DNA of 64,000 bases. Origin: JAFEBO01 sp036392375 (GTDB lineage Bacteria; Planctomycetota; Phycisphaerae; Phycisphaerales; UBA1924). The stretch covers positions 1 to 64,000 of the forward strand of contig DASVYC010000010.1 in assembly GCA_036392375.1 (NCBI GenBank). The letters are read 5' to 3'. Within the stretch, counting starts at the first letter, position 1, and each line of letters opens with the position of its first letter. Below, one piece after another: positions 1-8,095 of this stretch. Both the position numbers and the translations under genes were made by a program. A model generated the notes under the pieces. The model was not told the DNA's origin and searched no databases. It worked only from the letters and a program-made list of their open reading frames with translations.

Positions 1-1
1 C

Positions 2-145
2 GTGGACGACAGCGACTTCGTGATCTTCGCCCGTGCCTACAACAACCTCATCGACCTCGTCGGCGATATCAACCTCGATACCCTCACCGACGACAGCGAC
101 TTCGCCGAGTTCTCCACGGCCTACGACGCCCTCCTCTGCCCATAA
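2..145 (+). CDS. C-terminal end of a secreted dockerin-type protein (partial)
   Basis: The start lies before the window, so only the last 47 residues are visible. They form a tandem calcium-loop module, VDDSDFVIFARAYN then TDDSDFAEFSTAYD, and end LLCP. The same module closes the proteins ending at 2562, 14106, 29378 and 48818 of this window. In Phycisphaerae this GC-type dockerin-like module is a C-terminal anchoring or sorting domain of exported proteins (family knowledge). What the rest of the protein does cannot be told. Confidence 0.8.
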   Translation: MDDSDFVIFARAYNNLIDLVGDINLDTLTDDSDFAEFSTAYDALLCP

Positions 146-220
146 GGCTCCGGAAGGCTGGGGTCTTCAAGCCCGGTTGTAGACCCCAACGCCCGAAAAC
201 TTGACCCTGTTGCTATGCTG

Positions 221-261
221 AGCGGCGGCGGATCCGAAAGACACCCGGATCCGCCGCCGCT
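221..261 (+). terminator. Strong intrinsic hairpin between two dockerin-protein genes
   Basis: A perfect 16-bp stem (221-236 pairs with 246-261) with a 9-nt loop, followed by TTCGCTTTCG. It follows the stop at 145 and precedes the gene starting near 334. A weaker 7-bp hairpin lies at 160-187. There is no clean T tract, so termination is inferred from stem strength and position. Confidence 0.7.
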
Positions 262-333
262 TTCGCTTTCGTATAGACCGCGGGGCCCGGACGACTCGGC
301 ACACCTGCCGACGCCGCCGACAGAAAGGAGGAT

Positions 334-2562
334 GTGTTGTTGCATGCCCGAGGATTCGGAGTCGTGATCCTGTGCGCGGCGGGGCGAGCGCTCGCCGCCG
401 AACCCGTGGATGTGGTTCTCGGGCCCGGCCAACTCGCGCCGGGCTGGCTGGGATTCCGCACCGACCTCGATCCGGAGCGGTCCGCGCTGGCCTCGCGCTT
501 CGGCCCTTTCGAGGACCGCGACACGCTGACGGTCGTGGTGTACGACTGCATCACCAACACGTTCAACTACCAGGGCGCGACCCTGAGTCGCTGCTCGCAC
601 ATCGCCGAGGACATCGCGTTCAACAACGGTCCGTTTGGCCCGCAGTTCACGGGCGCGCGCGTGATCACGGGCATGAATTACGCGTGGGGCCTGCAGGGCG
701 GCACGGCCAAGTGGGACGTGCGCTTCTCCTTCTATCGCCCCGCGGACTTCAATTTCGCGGGCTTCACCGGGCTGGGCACGGGCATGCTGAATCCGGCGGC
801 GCTGCCCCTGTACACGCTCACGATCACGGGCTTTGACACCAACATCTTCCCGGGCTTTGTGACCCGCAGCGGGTTCTTCTCGTTGCCGACACCGTTCACG
901 CTTCCGTTCGGCGACACCGGCCTGATCGTCGACGCCGCGTTCCTCGAGCCGGGCACGCCCGGCAGTGCGCCCCTGACCAGCAACAACCTGCTCAAGATCA
1001 ACCAGACCGACACCCGCGTGGTGTGGTACTTCGGAACCAACACCGGTCTGCAGCTCGGTGCGCTCACGGGCCCCAAGACGTTCGAGCAGCTCGCGCCCAT
1101 TGGCAACGCCGCGTCGCCCGGCACGACGCACCCGCAGTACGCGCGTGACGTGGATTTCACCGGCACATTCCTGGGGCAGTCGCTGGTCTACCCGGTGGGA
1201 ACGCCGCAGGAGCGCCGCTACCAGAATTCGACGCCCTTGACGATGGGCTTCGCGTTCGGCCTGCTGGGCGCGACCGATGCGCCGGCCACGGTGCCGGCGG
1301 TCGATCTCATCGCTTCTGGTGCGCCGCTCCCAGATTCGATCGTGCAGGTCAGTAACTCGCTGACGTCGGTGCAGCCGTACCGCGTGTATCGCTTCCAGAT
1401 CGCGAACCCCGCCGATTACGCCAACGGCACGTACCTGGATCTCGACACCGAGAACTCGGCCCAGCCGATCACGTTCGCGATCTACCGGTCGAATTCATCG
1501 GTCTTTCAGGTCGCCGAGAGCCGCGGCAGCGGGCCGGACACGCCGCCGAGCCTGAACAATCGCAACGCGTTCCAGATGAGCTTCGGGGTCGGACGCCGCA
1601 TCGGTCCCGCGAACGCCGCCCAGTACGCGGGGCAGGAGGGCGATCTTCCCGCGGGCGAGTACTACCTGGTCGTGGCGCCCGCGGGCACGACCTTCGGCGA
1701 CGCCTGGAACTTCGACACGCCCGCGGTGTCGGGCTCGATCCCTTTCACGCTCACCCTGATGGGGAACACCCGCAAGACCGCGCCGGCCCCACCGGCGGCT
1801 CCGCCCGATCTCAACCCCGGCGCCGACCTGGGCGTGCTCGACGGCGGCGCCGACGTCGCCCCGGTGTTCAACGTGCGTCCCCGCACCGTCGGCTGGGTGC
1901 GTTTCACGCTCGCGTCGGCGATCCCGACTACGAACCAGATCAACCAGAAAACCGGGGCCTTGCTGCCCGCGATCACCTACCTCGACATCACCCAGCCCGG
2001 ATCGTCGGTGATGGGGGAGTGGAACTTCGCCTTGTACAACAGCTCCGGGTTCCTGGCCAACGCCAGCAGCATCAGCCTCGCGGGCGCGAGCTACAACGGG
2101 AACAACGGCTGCGGCGACGGGCCTTGCGGGCCGCAGACGACCTTTGCGCAGCTCTCGTACGGCACGGCGGCGTCGCGTGGTGTACCCACGCCGGACTCTG
2201 GGCTGGTCGCGGGGCGGGCCCTGAGCAACCAGAACGGCTCCTCCCTGCCCGCCGATCAGTACTACCTCGCCGTGTCGCTCGGGCAGGCGATGTTCGCGCC
2301 CACCCGCTGGGGCGCCCGCAGCAGCCGCGGCAGCAGCCTCAACGCCGCGGTGACGGTCACGTCCAACGCCCGCGGCCCGTCGGCCTCGTGCCGGCCCGAC
2401 TTCAACGGCGATCAGGCCGTCGACGACTCGGACTTCGTGCTCTTCTCACGCTTCTACAACAACCTCATCGACATCGGCGGCGACTTCAACGGCGACCAGC
2501 TCACCGACGACAGCGACTTCCTGGTCTTCGCGCAGGCGTACAACGCCCTGTTGTGCCCGTGA
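334..2562 (+). CDS. Secreted dockerin-type protein of unknown function, 742 aa
   Basis: An exported protein. Residues 1-21 read as a short signal peptide (VVILCAAGRALA before AEPV). The body is rich in Gly, Thr, Asn and beta-type segments and contains two related stretches, each with a phrase like GEYYLVVAPAGTTFGD or QYYLAVSLGQAMF; I do not recognise an enzymatic motif. The C-terminus holds the tandem loop module (DFNGDQAVDDSDFVLF, then DFNGDQLTDDSDFLVF, ending LLCP). The SD AGAAAGGAGG at 322-331 is only 2-3 nt from GTG 334. The in-frame TTG codons at 337 and 340 are better spaced and may be the real start. It is probably a surface or secreted adhesin-like product of a monocistronic gene. Confidence 0.7.
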   Translation: MLLHARGFGVVILCAAGRALAAEPVDVVLGPGQLAPGWLGFRTDLDPERSALASRFGPFEDRDTLTVVVYDCITNTFNYQGATLSRCSHIAEDIAFNNGPFGPQFTGARVITGMNYAWGLQGGTAKWDVRFSFYRPADFNFAGFTGLGTGMLNPAALPLYTLTITGFDTNIFPGFVTRSGFFSLPTPFTLPFGDTGLIVDAAFLEPGTPGSAPLTSNNLLKINQTDTRVVWYFGTNTGLQLGALTGPKTFEQLAPIGNAASPGTTHPQYARDVDFTGTFLGQSLVYPVGTPQERRYQNSTPLTMGFAFGLLGATDAPATVPAVDLIASGAPLPDSIVQVSNSLTSVQPYRVYRFQIANPADYANGTYLDLDTENSAQPITFAIYRSNSSVFQVAESRGSGPDTPPSLNNRNAFQMSFGVGRRIGPANAAQYAGQEGDLPAGEYYLVVAPAGTTFGDAWNFDTPAVSGSIPFTLTLMGNTRKTAPAPPAAPPDLNPGADLGVLDGGADVAPVFNVRPRTVGWVRFTLASAIPTTNQINQKTGALLPAITYLDITQPGSSVMGEWNFALYNSSGFLANASSISLAGASYNGNNGCGDGPCGPQTTFAQLSYGTAASRGVPTPDSGLVAGRALSNQNGSSLPADQYYLAVSLGQAMFAPTRWGARSSRGSSLNAAVTVTSNARGPSASCRPDFNGDQAVDDSDFVLFSRFYNNLIDIGGDFNGDQLTDDSDFLVFAQAYNALLCP

Positions 2563-2632
2563 GGTCGGTTGCACTAGGGCGTGTCATCGTGGCGTCAGGG
2601 AGGGCGCGTCGCAGCCGGTGCGTCACAACCGG

Positions 2633-2923
2633 TCACATCGGGGCGATGTGCGGCACGAGGTAGAACACCAGCACGTGTGTCACCACGCCCAGGCCCAGCA
2701 CGCCGAAGAAGATCTGCAGCGCGAGCACGCCGATGTGGCGGGCGGCGACCGCCACGGCCCGGGGGAGCGGTCCGGAAAGGTCGGGGATCCGCAGCGCCTT
2801 GTACGCGGTCGCGGTGAGAACCGAGATGAGCGCCAGGCACAGCACGTTCACGAACCAGGGCGAGGAGTACGCACCGGGCCAAAGGGTGGAGATCGGATCG
2901 ATGAAGGGGGTGTAGGCGAGCAT
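2633..2923 (-). CDS. Small membrane protein, 96 aa, unknown
   Basis: I do not recognise this protein. Two hydrophobic segments are visible, about residues 20-42 (WFVNVLCLALISVLTATAY) and 62-92 (HIGVLALQIFFGVLGLGVVT), so it is most likely an inner-membrane protein with two spans. Its start lies one base after the stop of the gene ending at 2925, which makes a tight two-gene operon with that other membrane protein. Confidence 0.6.
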   Translation of the reverse strand: MLAYTPFIDPISTLWPGAYSSPWFVNVLCLALISVLTATAYKALRIPDLSGPLPRAVAVAARHIGVLALQIFFGVLGLGVVTHVLVFYLVPHIAPM

Positions 2924-2924
2924 C

Positions 2925-3413
2925 TCAGGCCTTTCGGTTCCGCGGGGGGAACCCGGCGTCGATGGCGGCCAGCACGTTCAAGAGGCCGGCGACCACGGTG
3001 AAGAGCACGCCCATGTCGTGCACGCGGGAGAGCGAACGCTGAGCCGCGGGAGTGCCGCTCGGGGTGATGATCCCCTGGGCGTTGATCGATTCGTTGGGAC
3101 CGGCCATGCGACGCGGGGCGTTGCGGCGGTTGGGGTCGATGCCCTTGTACTGGGTCTGGTGGATGTAGTTGGTGGCGAAGGTCAGCACGCCCACGGGCGA
3201 CTGCCCGATGAACCACAGGGTGTCTTCTTCCTTGTCAACGGCGTCGATCCCGCCGATCAAGAGCCCGCCGAAGAACAGCCCCAGGATGCCGGTGGCGATC
3301 AGGGCGGCGCGGCGGAACTGACCGAGTAAGAGGTGACCCAGGCCCGGAATGACGAGGGCGAAGACGCCGGCGAGCGGGTTGAAGCCGTGGGCTGGGGCGC
3401 TGGGTTGGGTCAT
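2925..3413 (-). CDS. Membrane protein with TM2/DUF6677-like glycine motif, 162 aa
   Basis: The N-terminal half has two to three hydrophobic segments with the motif IPGLGHLLLGQFRRAALI (about residues 23-40). This G-x-G-x2-L-G-x-x-R-x-A pattern is typical of TM2-like small membrane proteins. A further hydrophobic stretch near residues 137-152 (GVLFTVVAGLLNVLAA) is followed by a basic C-terminus. The central part (QSPVGVLTFATNYIHQTQYKG) is soluble. It is the first gene of an operon with the membrane protein at 2633-2923. The DUF6677 assignment is from memory and unsure; the membrane location is clear. Confidence 0.55.
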   Translation of the reverse strand: MTQPSAPAHGFNPLAGVFALVIPGLGHLLLGQFRRAALIATGILGLFFGGLLIGGIDAVDKEEDTLWFIGQSPVGVLTFATNYIHQTQYKGIDPNRRNAPRRMAGPNESINAQGIITPSGTPAAQRSLSRVHDMGVLFTVVAGLLNVLAAIDAGFPPRNRKA

Positions 3414-3565
3414 GTCGTGGGTCGCGGGCGGCTCGGCGTCGCGGTCGAAGGGGTCGAAAGTGGTGGGCGGGGGCGACTGGACGCGGGGCGGGAACGGGGG
3501 AAAGATCGGCCGCCGGGGGATGGGGTGTTGAAGATTGGAACCGTGAGCGGGTGGCGGGGAAGGGA

Positions 3566-3593
3566 TTGACAGGGGCTGGAAAGGCTGTACTGT
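3566..3593 (+). promoter_or_regulatory. Putative sigma70-type promoter for the acidic protein gene
   Basis: A perfect -35 box TTGACA (3566-3571) is followed after 16 nt by TACTGT (3588-3593). The -10 match is weak. It sits about 110 nt before the ATG at 3703, in the divergent gap with the membrane-protein operon. Confidence 0.4.
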
Positions 3594-3702
3594 ACCGCCT
3601 CCCGTGGGGACGCAAGGAAGAACGATCTGTTGGTGCAGTGAGTTCGCCGAAGAAACCGATCGCGGCGTCCAAAGGCCGCGTGAATCAGAGAGGGCTGGAT
3701 CG

Positions 3703-4029
3703 ATGGTGGCGATGATGACCAGGTTTGCACGGGAAGCGGACGAGCGACGGGGCGGGCCGCGGGTGGTAACCCAGGAGCCGCAGTCGCCCGGGCGCGACGA
3801 GCTCTCGCCGCCGGGCCCGCGCTGGCCCGCTCAGGTCGAGATGTTCGACGAGGACGATGACGAGGACGACGAGGACGAGTCGTTCGACGACGAGGACGAC
3901 GAGGAGGGCGTGGACGACGACGCCGACCTCGACGACGACGAGGACTTCCTCGACGACGACGCCGACGAGGAACTCGATGACGACGGCTTCGAGGACGACG
4001 AAGAGGACGACGAGGACGAGGAACTCTGA
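3703..4029 (+). CDS. Extremely acidic Asp/Glu-rich protein, 108 aa
   Basis: From about residue 47 to the end the protein is almost only Asp and Glu with scattered Phe, Val and Leu (for example FDEDDDEDDEDESF), giving a very negative tail. The first 45 residues are basic and proline-rich. ATG 3703 was chosen because AGAGAGGG lies 7 nt upstream. Such tails occur in DNA-mimic, histone-chaperone-like and cation-binding proteins, but no specific function can be assigned. A clean intrinsic terminator follows. The codon bias (GAC GAC GAG) is that of the genome, so this is a real gene, not a simple repeat artefact. Confidence 0.6.
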   Translation: MVAMMTRFAREADERRGGPRVVTQEPQSPGRDELSPPGPRWPAQVEMFDEDDDEDDEDESFDDEDDEEGVDDDADLDDDEDFLDDDADEELDDDGFEDDEEDDEDEEL

Positions 4030-4074
4030 TCCTCCAGGGACCACCTCCGACCGTCGATCACGACAGGCTCGCAC

Positions 4075-4101
4075 AAGCCCCTCCCCGCGGAGGGGCTTTT
4101 T
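4075..4101 (+). terminator. Intrinsic terminator of the acidic protein gene
   Basis: A 10-bp stem AAGCCCCTCC / GGAGGGGCTT (4075-4084, 4089-4098) with loop CCGC runs into a T5 tract. Confidence 0.9.
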
Positions 4102-4346
4102 CGTGTCCCGGGCGTCGCTCGGGCGTCTTTGGATCGGTTCTCGGGCGTGACGCGCGATCGATCCTGCAAGGCCCGCACGCCGGCGGGGTCCCTTGGCGGC
4201 GTCGGGCGGACCGGGTCAAGCCGGGGCCGCTACCGGACGATTGGGGGGTGGGCACGGTGCGCTCGCCTCGGGAGGGGAGGAGCGGCCGGTCCGCGTGCCG
4301 ACGGCCCCAGCGCCGTAGAGGCGCTGGAGAGCCGCAGGAGAGTCGC
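4102..4346. other. Gene-free stretch, nothing recognised
   Basis: Between the terminator ending at 4101 and the ATG at 4347 I see no convincing gene or RNA. It probably holds the promoter of the 166-aa protein gene. GCAGGAGAG at 4335-4342 is that gene's ribosome binding site. Confidence 0.4.
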
Positions 4347-4847
4347 ATGAGCACCGAGTCGAACCAACCCGAACGCCCCGCCCAGCCCGAACGCCGGGCC
4401 GCGGACGCGCCCAACCCGACCTTCAACCCGCAGACGGGTGTCGGCCTGGGTTACAGCGGCGTGGTCGATCGGCGGCTGGGGCTGGACCGGCGCGAGATCG
4501 CCAAACGCAACGGCACCGAGGACCCGACCGGCCTGGAGCGCCGCCGTGGCCGCGGCCGCCGGCTGTCGGACTTCACCAAGAGCGCCGAAGAGGGCGAGAT
4601 GACCAAGGAACAGTTCCTGTTCCTGTCGGCCATCGACGCGTTCAAGAAGGCCAACGGCAAGACGTTCCCGACGTGGACGGATGTGCTCGAGGTGGTGCGG
4701 CTCTTGGGCTATCGCAAGACCTGCAAGGCCGAGATGCACCTGCGGAACGCGGAGGATTGGATGGAGGCGGCAGACACGCCGTCGAACGTCCGGCCGCAGC
4801 GTTGGCACGAGCGCGAGAAGATCGATCGGGACCGCCGGGCGGCGTGA
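4347..4847 (+). CDS. Conserved-looking hypothetical protein, 166 aa
   Basis: I do not recognise the family. The first 35 residues are polar and disordered. A basic middle (RRLGLDRREIAKRNG, then LERRRGRGRRLSDF) is followed by a helical C-terminal domain (about residues 88-150) with MTKEQFLFLSAIDAFKKANG and TWTDVLEVVRLLGYRK, which resembles a small winged-helix or helical regulatory domain. ATG 4347 is chosen over the upstream start by its ribosome binding site. The basic patch suggests nucleic-acid or ribosome association, which is inference. Confidence 0.5.
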   Translation: MSTESNQPERPAQPERRAADAPNPTFNPQTGVGLGYSGVVDRRLGLDRREIAKRNGTEDPTGLERRRGRGRRLSDFTKSAEEGEMTKEQFLFLSAIDAFKKANGKTFPTWTDVLEVVRLLGYRKTCKAEMHLRNAEDWMEAADTPSNVRPQRWHEREKIDRDRRAA

Positions 4848-4876
4848 GCGCGGTGGATCACTGATAGAATCATCGC

Positions 4877-5101
4877 ATGAGCAAGTCCTTTCCCGTCATG
4901 CTCCTGCCGCAGCCCGAAGGCGGGTACTTCGTGCAGTGCCCCGCCCTTCCCGGCTGCTACAGCGAAGGCGAGACGGTCGAAGAGGCTCTCGCCAATATCC
5001 GTGAGGCGATTGAACTCGTTCTCGAAGACATGGCTTCGCGCGGGGAAGCGGTGCCGACGACCGGTCCGGCCATCGTCACCGAGATCACGATCGCGGCATG
5101 A
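4877..5101 (+). CDS. hicB: HicB-family antitoxin, 74 aa
   Basis: It matches the short HicB fold: PVMLLPQPEGGYFVQCPALPG, then C-Y-S-E-G-E-T-V-E-E-A-L-A-N-I-R-E-A-I. In HicAB systems HicB folds like a dead RNase H and neutralises the mRNA-cleaving toxin HicA (family knowledge). Its stop overlaps the hicA start by ATGA at 5098-5101, the usual translationally coupled arrangement. There is no separate C-terminal DNA-binding domain, which fits the small HicB class. The partner toxin carries a nonsense codon, so this may now be a solitary antitoxin. Confidence 0.85.
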   Translation: MSKSFPVMLLPQPEGGYFVQCPALPGCYSEGETVEEALANIREAIELVLEDMASRGEAVPTTGPAIVTEITIAA

Positions 5102-5328
5102 GCGGGTTGCCTGTCATCTCTGGGCGTCAAGCGGTCGCCGCGTTGGAGCGGCTTGGCTACGAGGTCGTTCATCAGAAGGGCAGTCATCTTCGGCTGCGTC
5201 ACCCGACGGACCCCTCTCGCCAGCCGGTCACTGTGCCCGATCACAAAGAGCTGAAGTCGGGCACGCTCTGAGCCATCATCCGGGATGCGGGCGTGAGCGT
5301 CGAAGAGTTCCGATCTCTCGTACCCTAG
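5098..5328 (+). pseudogene. hicA: HicA toxin interrupted by an in-frame TGA
   Basis: ATG 5098 opens a HicA-like frame with the hallmark GYEVVHQKGSHLRLRH (active His in GSH) and VPDHKELKSGTL. At 5269-5271 a TGA follows GTL, where the family usually has Arg before a final helix. After it the same frame continues AIIRDAGVSVEEFRSLVP and stops at 5326. That tail is the normal C-terminal helix of HicA, so a single CGA to TGA change (or a sequencing error) has cut the toxin to 57 residues. The truncated product keeps the catalytic His but loses the last helix, so activity is doubtful. Confidence 0.8.
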
Positions 5329-5332
5329 CGGC

Positions 5333-6859
5333 ATGGCCGCGAATCCCTCGCCGTATGACACCTACACCAGCCCCCTCGCCACCCGCAACGCGAGCGAGGA
5401 AATGCTGCGGCTGTGGTCGGCGCGGCACAAGTTCAACACCTGGCGACGCATCTGGCTCGCGGTGGCCGAGGCCCAGCACGAGATGGGCTTGCCCGTCACC
5501 AAGGAGCAGGTCGAGGAGCTGCGGGCGGTCGTGAGCCGCGGGATCACCGACGACGAGATCCGCCTCGCCGAGAAGTACGAACGCGAGCTGCGGCACGACG
5601 TCATGGCCCATGTCCACGCGCTGGGTGATTCGTGCCCGAAGGCGAAGGGGATCATCCATCTGGGGATGACGAGTCAGGATGTGGTGTGCAATGCGGACAA
5701 TTTGGTCCTTGGTGACTCGCTTGACCTTGTAGAGGCAAAGATCACCCGCGTCATTTTGTCGCTCGCGGATCAGGCAAACCGCACGATGCGTGTGCCAACT
5801 CTTGGCTTTACACATTTTCAGCCGGCACAACCCGTGACTTTCGGCCGCCGCATTGCACTTTGGGCGTATGACCTTTCGCTGTGCCAACGGCGATTTCGAT
5901 TTGCAGAAAACCCCGCCGAACTCCTTCGAGGGCTTCGGGGAGCAACTGGTACGCAGGCATCATTCCTTCAGCTCCTCGATGGAAGCCCGGCTCGAGTGGA
6001 CGAACTTGAGAGCCGTTGGGTAGCGAAGCTCTTTGATTGGAATCATCTGGATATTTCTTGTGACATGGACGAACTAGTTCATGCAGTGGTGGGGCAAACC
6101 TATCCGCGAGTGAGTGACGCCCATATCTTGGCAGAACTTGCGGCCTCCGCTTCCGTCCTCCACAAGATCGCCACCGACATCCGGCTCCTGTGCAACCGCA
6201 AGGAGATCGACGAGCCGTTCGAGGACAAGCAGATTGGGTCGTCGGCGATGCCGTACAAGCGGAATCCGATGCGGTGCGAGCGGATCTGCGGCCTCTCCCG
6301 TTTCGTGATGAACCTCGTCGGCAACGCGTACGACACGGCCGCCACGCAGTGGCTGGAGCGGACGCTCGACGACTCGTCGAACCGGCGGCTGTCGCTGCCC
6401 GAGGCCTTCCTCGCCCTCGACGGGGCGCTCGACCTGATGCACAACGTGGCGTCGGGGTTGATAGTGCACGAGGCGATGGTGAAGAAGAACCTGATGGCCG
6501 AGCTGCCGTTCATGGCGACCGAGAACATCCTGATGGAGTGTGTGAAACTCGGCGGCGATCGCCAGCACTACCACGAGTTGATCCGCCAGCATGCGCAGGC
6601 CGCGGGTTTGCGGGTGAAGCAGGAAGGGCTGGACAACGACCTCCTGGAGCGCCTCAAGAACGACAAGAACTTCTGGAGCACCAAGCGCGGCGGGCCGCTG
6701 TCGGCGGAGCTCAATTGGGACGGCGTGATGGACCCGATGAAGTACGTCGGGCGGAGCGTCGAGCAGACCGAGCGGTTCATCAAGGAAGTGGTCGAGCCGC
6801 TGCGGGAGCAGTACAAGGACGCGATCGCGAAGCTGGGGACGAGCGGGCCGAAGGTGTGA
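5333..6859 (+). CDS. purB: Adenylosuccinate lyase, 508 aa
   Basis: It catalyses the two fumarate-releasing steps of purine synthesis (SAICAR to AICAR, adenylosuccinate to AMP) in the cytosol. The fumarase/aspartase signature GSSAMPYKRNP is at about residues 301-311 and the early TSQDVV motif near 115. The long C-terminus with GGDRQHYHELIRQHA (about 406) is of the longer, eukaryote-like purB class. It starts 4 nt after the hicA frame. Oddly, about 5698-6160 uses many A/T-ending codons (CTT, GCA, GAA, CAT), while both flanks are strongly G/C-ending, so the gene looks like a recombinant mosaic. The reading frame and family residues are intact throughout. Confidence 0.93.
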   Translation: MAANPSPYDTYTSPLATRNASEEMLRLWSARHKFNTWRRIWLAVAEAQHEMGLPVTKEQVEELRAVVSRGITDDEIRLAEKYERELRHDVMAHVHALGDSCPKAKGIIHLGMTSQDVVCNADNLVLGDSLDLVEAKITRVILSLADQANRTMRVPTLGFTHFQPAQPVTFGRRIALWAYDLSLCQRRFRFAENPAELLRGLRGATGTQASFLQLLDGSPARVDELESRWVAKLFDWNHLDISCDMDELVHAVVGQTYPRVSDAHILAELAASASVLHKIATDIRLLCNRKEIDEPFEDKQIGSSAMPYKRNPMRCERICGLSRFVMNLVGNAYDTAATQWLERTLDDSSNRRLSLPEAFLALDGALDLMHNVASGLIVHEAMVKKNLMAELPFMATENILMECVKLGGDRQHYHELIRQHAQAAGLRVKQEGLDNDLLERLKNDKNFWSTKRGGPLSAELNWDGVMDPMKYVGRSVEQTERFIKEVVEPLREQYKDAIAKLGTSGPKV

Positions 6860-6864
6860 GAGCA

Positions 6865-7071
6865 TTTCACCGCGGAGGACGCGGAGAACGCGGAGGAAGA
6901 CCAAAGGCAATTCACCACGGAGAGCACGGAGATCACGGAGTTGATGCATGGATCAAGGCGTCGATGCAGAGCATTGCCTTGAGCCCATCCCACCTCTTTG
7001 TCTTTCTCTGTGCTCTCCGTGATCTCCGTGGTAAATTCTTCCTGTTTCTCTCCGCGTCCTCCGCGGTGAAA
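6865..7071. repeat. Nested 9-nt-unit inverted repeat, copy 1
   Basis: The outer arms are TTTCACCGCGGAGGACGCGG... at the left and ...CCTCCGCGGTGAAA at the right. The inner arms are TTCACCACGGAGAGCACGG (6911 on) and CTCTCCGTGATCTCCGTGG (7012-7031). It fills the convergent gap between purB and atpG. See copies at 21606, 22401, 24006, 32854, 41234, 42860, 45371, 53722 and 54889. Confidence 0.85.
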
Positions 7072-7089
7072 CGCCTTCCGCGGCGACCG

Positions 7090-7121
7090 AGAAAAGAAAA
7101 ACCTCTCGCTGACGCGAGAGG
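7090..7121 (-). terminator. Intrinsic terminator of atpG
   Basis: Read on the minus strand, stem CCTCTCGC / GCGAGAGG (7102-7109, 7114-7121) with a 4-nt loop is followed by a T-rich tract (7090-7101), just after the atpG stop. Confidence 0.85.
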
Positions 7122-7160
7122 CTCTCTAGGTGCGATGCGTTGTCTTTCGTGTGCGTCGGC

Positions 7161-8066
7161 TCAACCCAGTGCCGCGGCACCGGCGACGATCTCGGTGAGT
7201 TCGGTCGTGATCTGGGCCTGGCGGGCGCGGTTGAAGGTACGCGTGAGACGCTTGCCCATCTTGCCGGCGTTGTCCGTCGCGGCCTTCATCGCCACCATGC
7301 GGGCGACATGCTCGCTGACGACCGCGTCGTTGAAGCACTGGAACAGCACGGCCTTCACCGCCGCGGGCAGCAACTCGCCGAGCAGCTGGGCCGCGTCGGG
7401 GCTGAACTCGTACTGCGTGGTCGCGGCCGCGGACTCGCCCGTGGCCTTCTCGATCTTGCCGGGGGTGTGCTTCTCAAGGGCATCGGCCTTGAACGGCAGC
7501 AGCTGCATCACCGTCGGCACCTGCTTGCCGGCGGAGAGGAACTTCATGTAGACGATGTGCACGCTGGTGATCTCGCCGGCGGTAAAGCGGTCCATGTAGT
7601 TCTGGGCGAGCGTCTCGACGGCCTCGTACGACGGCTTGTCGCCGAAGGTGTGGGCTTGCGAGACGGGGATGTTGTTGTACTTGAGGAAGCCGGCGCCCTT
7701 CTTGCCGACCAGCTCGATGAAGCCGGCGCGGTTGGCGGGGTTCTCGCGGGCGAAGGCCATCGCGGTGCGGAGGATCGCGCCGTTGTACGGGCCGCAGAGG
7801 CCGCGGTCGGAAGTCAGGATCAGCGTCAGGGGCCTGCCGCCGGCCTTCTTCTCCGGGCCGGAGAGCAGCGGGTGCTTGAGCTCGCCGAGGGCCTTGGCGA
7901 GACCGGCGACGAGCTCGAAGAGGGCATCGGTGTACGGGCGGCTGGCGACGGCCCGCTGCTGGGCGGCGGAGAACTTCGCCGTGGCGATCATCTGCATCGT
8001 CTTGGTGATGCGGCGGATGTTGCCGACGGCCTTGATGCGCTTCTTGATCTCGCGAGTCTTGCCCAT
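7161..8066 (-). CDS. atpG: ATP synthase F1 subunit gamma, 301 aa
   Basis: The central rotor shaft of the F1 part of ATP synthase. The N-terminal helix GKTREIKKRIKAVGNIRRITK, then KTMQMIATAKF, the central TSDRGLCGPYNG, and the C-terminal helix RQAQITTELTEIVAGAAAL are all typical. Length is normal. It is odd that no other ATP synthase gene is adjacent: in most bacteria atpG lies between atpA and atpD, whereas here it is flanked by a repeat element and an unrelated NYN nuclease gene. A terminator lies only 30 nt before its start. No SD is evident. Confidence 0.95.
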   Translation of the reverse strand: MGKTREIKKRIKAVGNIRRITKTMQMIATAKFSAAQQRAVASRPYTDALFELVAGLAKALGELKHPLLSGPEKKAGGRPLTLILTSDRGLCGPYNGAILRTAMAFARENPANRAGFIELVGKKGAGFLKYNNIPVSQAHTFGDKPSYEAVETLAQNYMDRFTAGEITSVHIVYMKFLSAGKQVPTVMQLLPFKADALEKHTPGKIEKATGESAAATTQYEFSPDAAQLLGELLPAAVKAVLFQCFNDAVVSEHVARMVAMKAATDNAGKMGKRLTRTFNRARQAQITTELTEIVAGAAALG

Positions 8067-8095
8067 AGGGAGGCAAGTTTAGGGCCGCGGCGGGT

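Noticed and set aside
3831..4178. Poly-serine frame on the minus strand
   Set aside because: It is the reverse complement of the acidic GAC/GAG run and has no start signals.
5269..5271. TGA in hicA read as selenocysteine or tryptophan
   Set aside because: No SECIS-like hairpin is seen directly after it, the family has Arg here, and other genes in the window use TGA as a normal stop.
6865..7071. CRISPR-like array because of short regular repeats
   Set aside because: The 9-nt units are contiguous, with no unique spacers of 30 nt and no cas genes.
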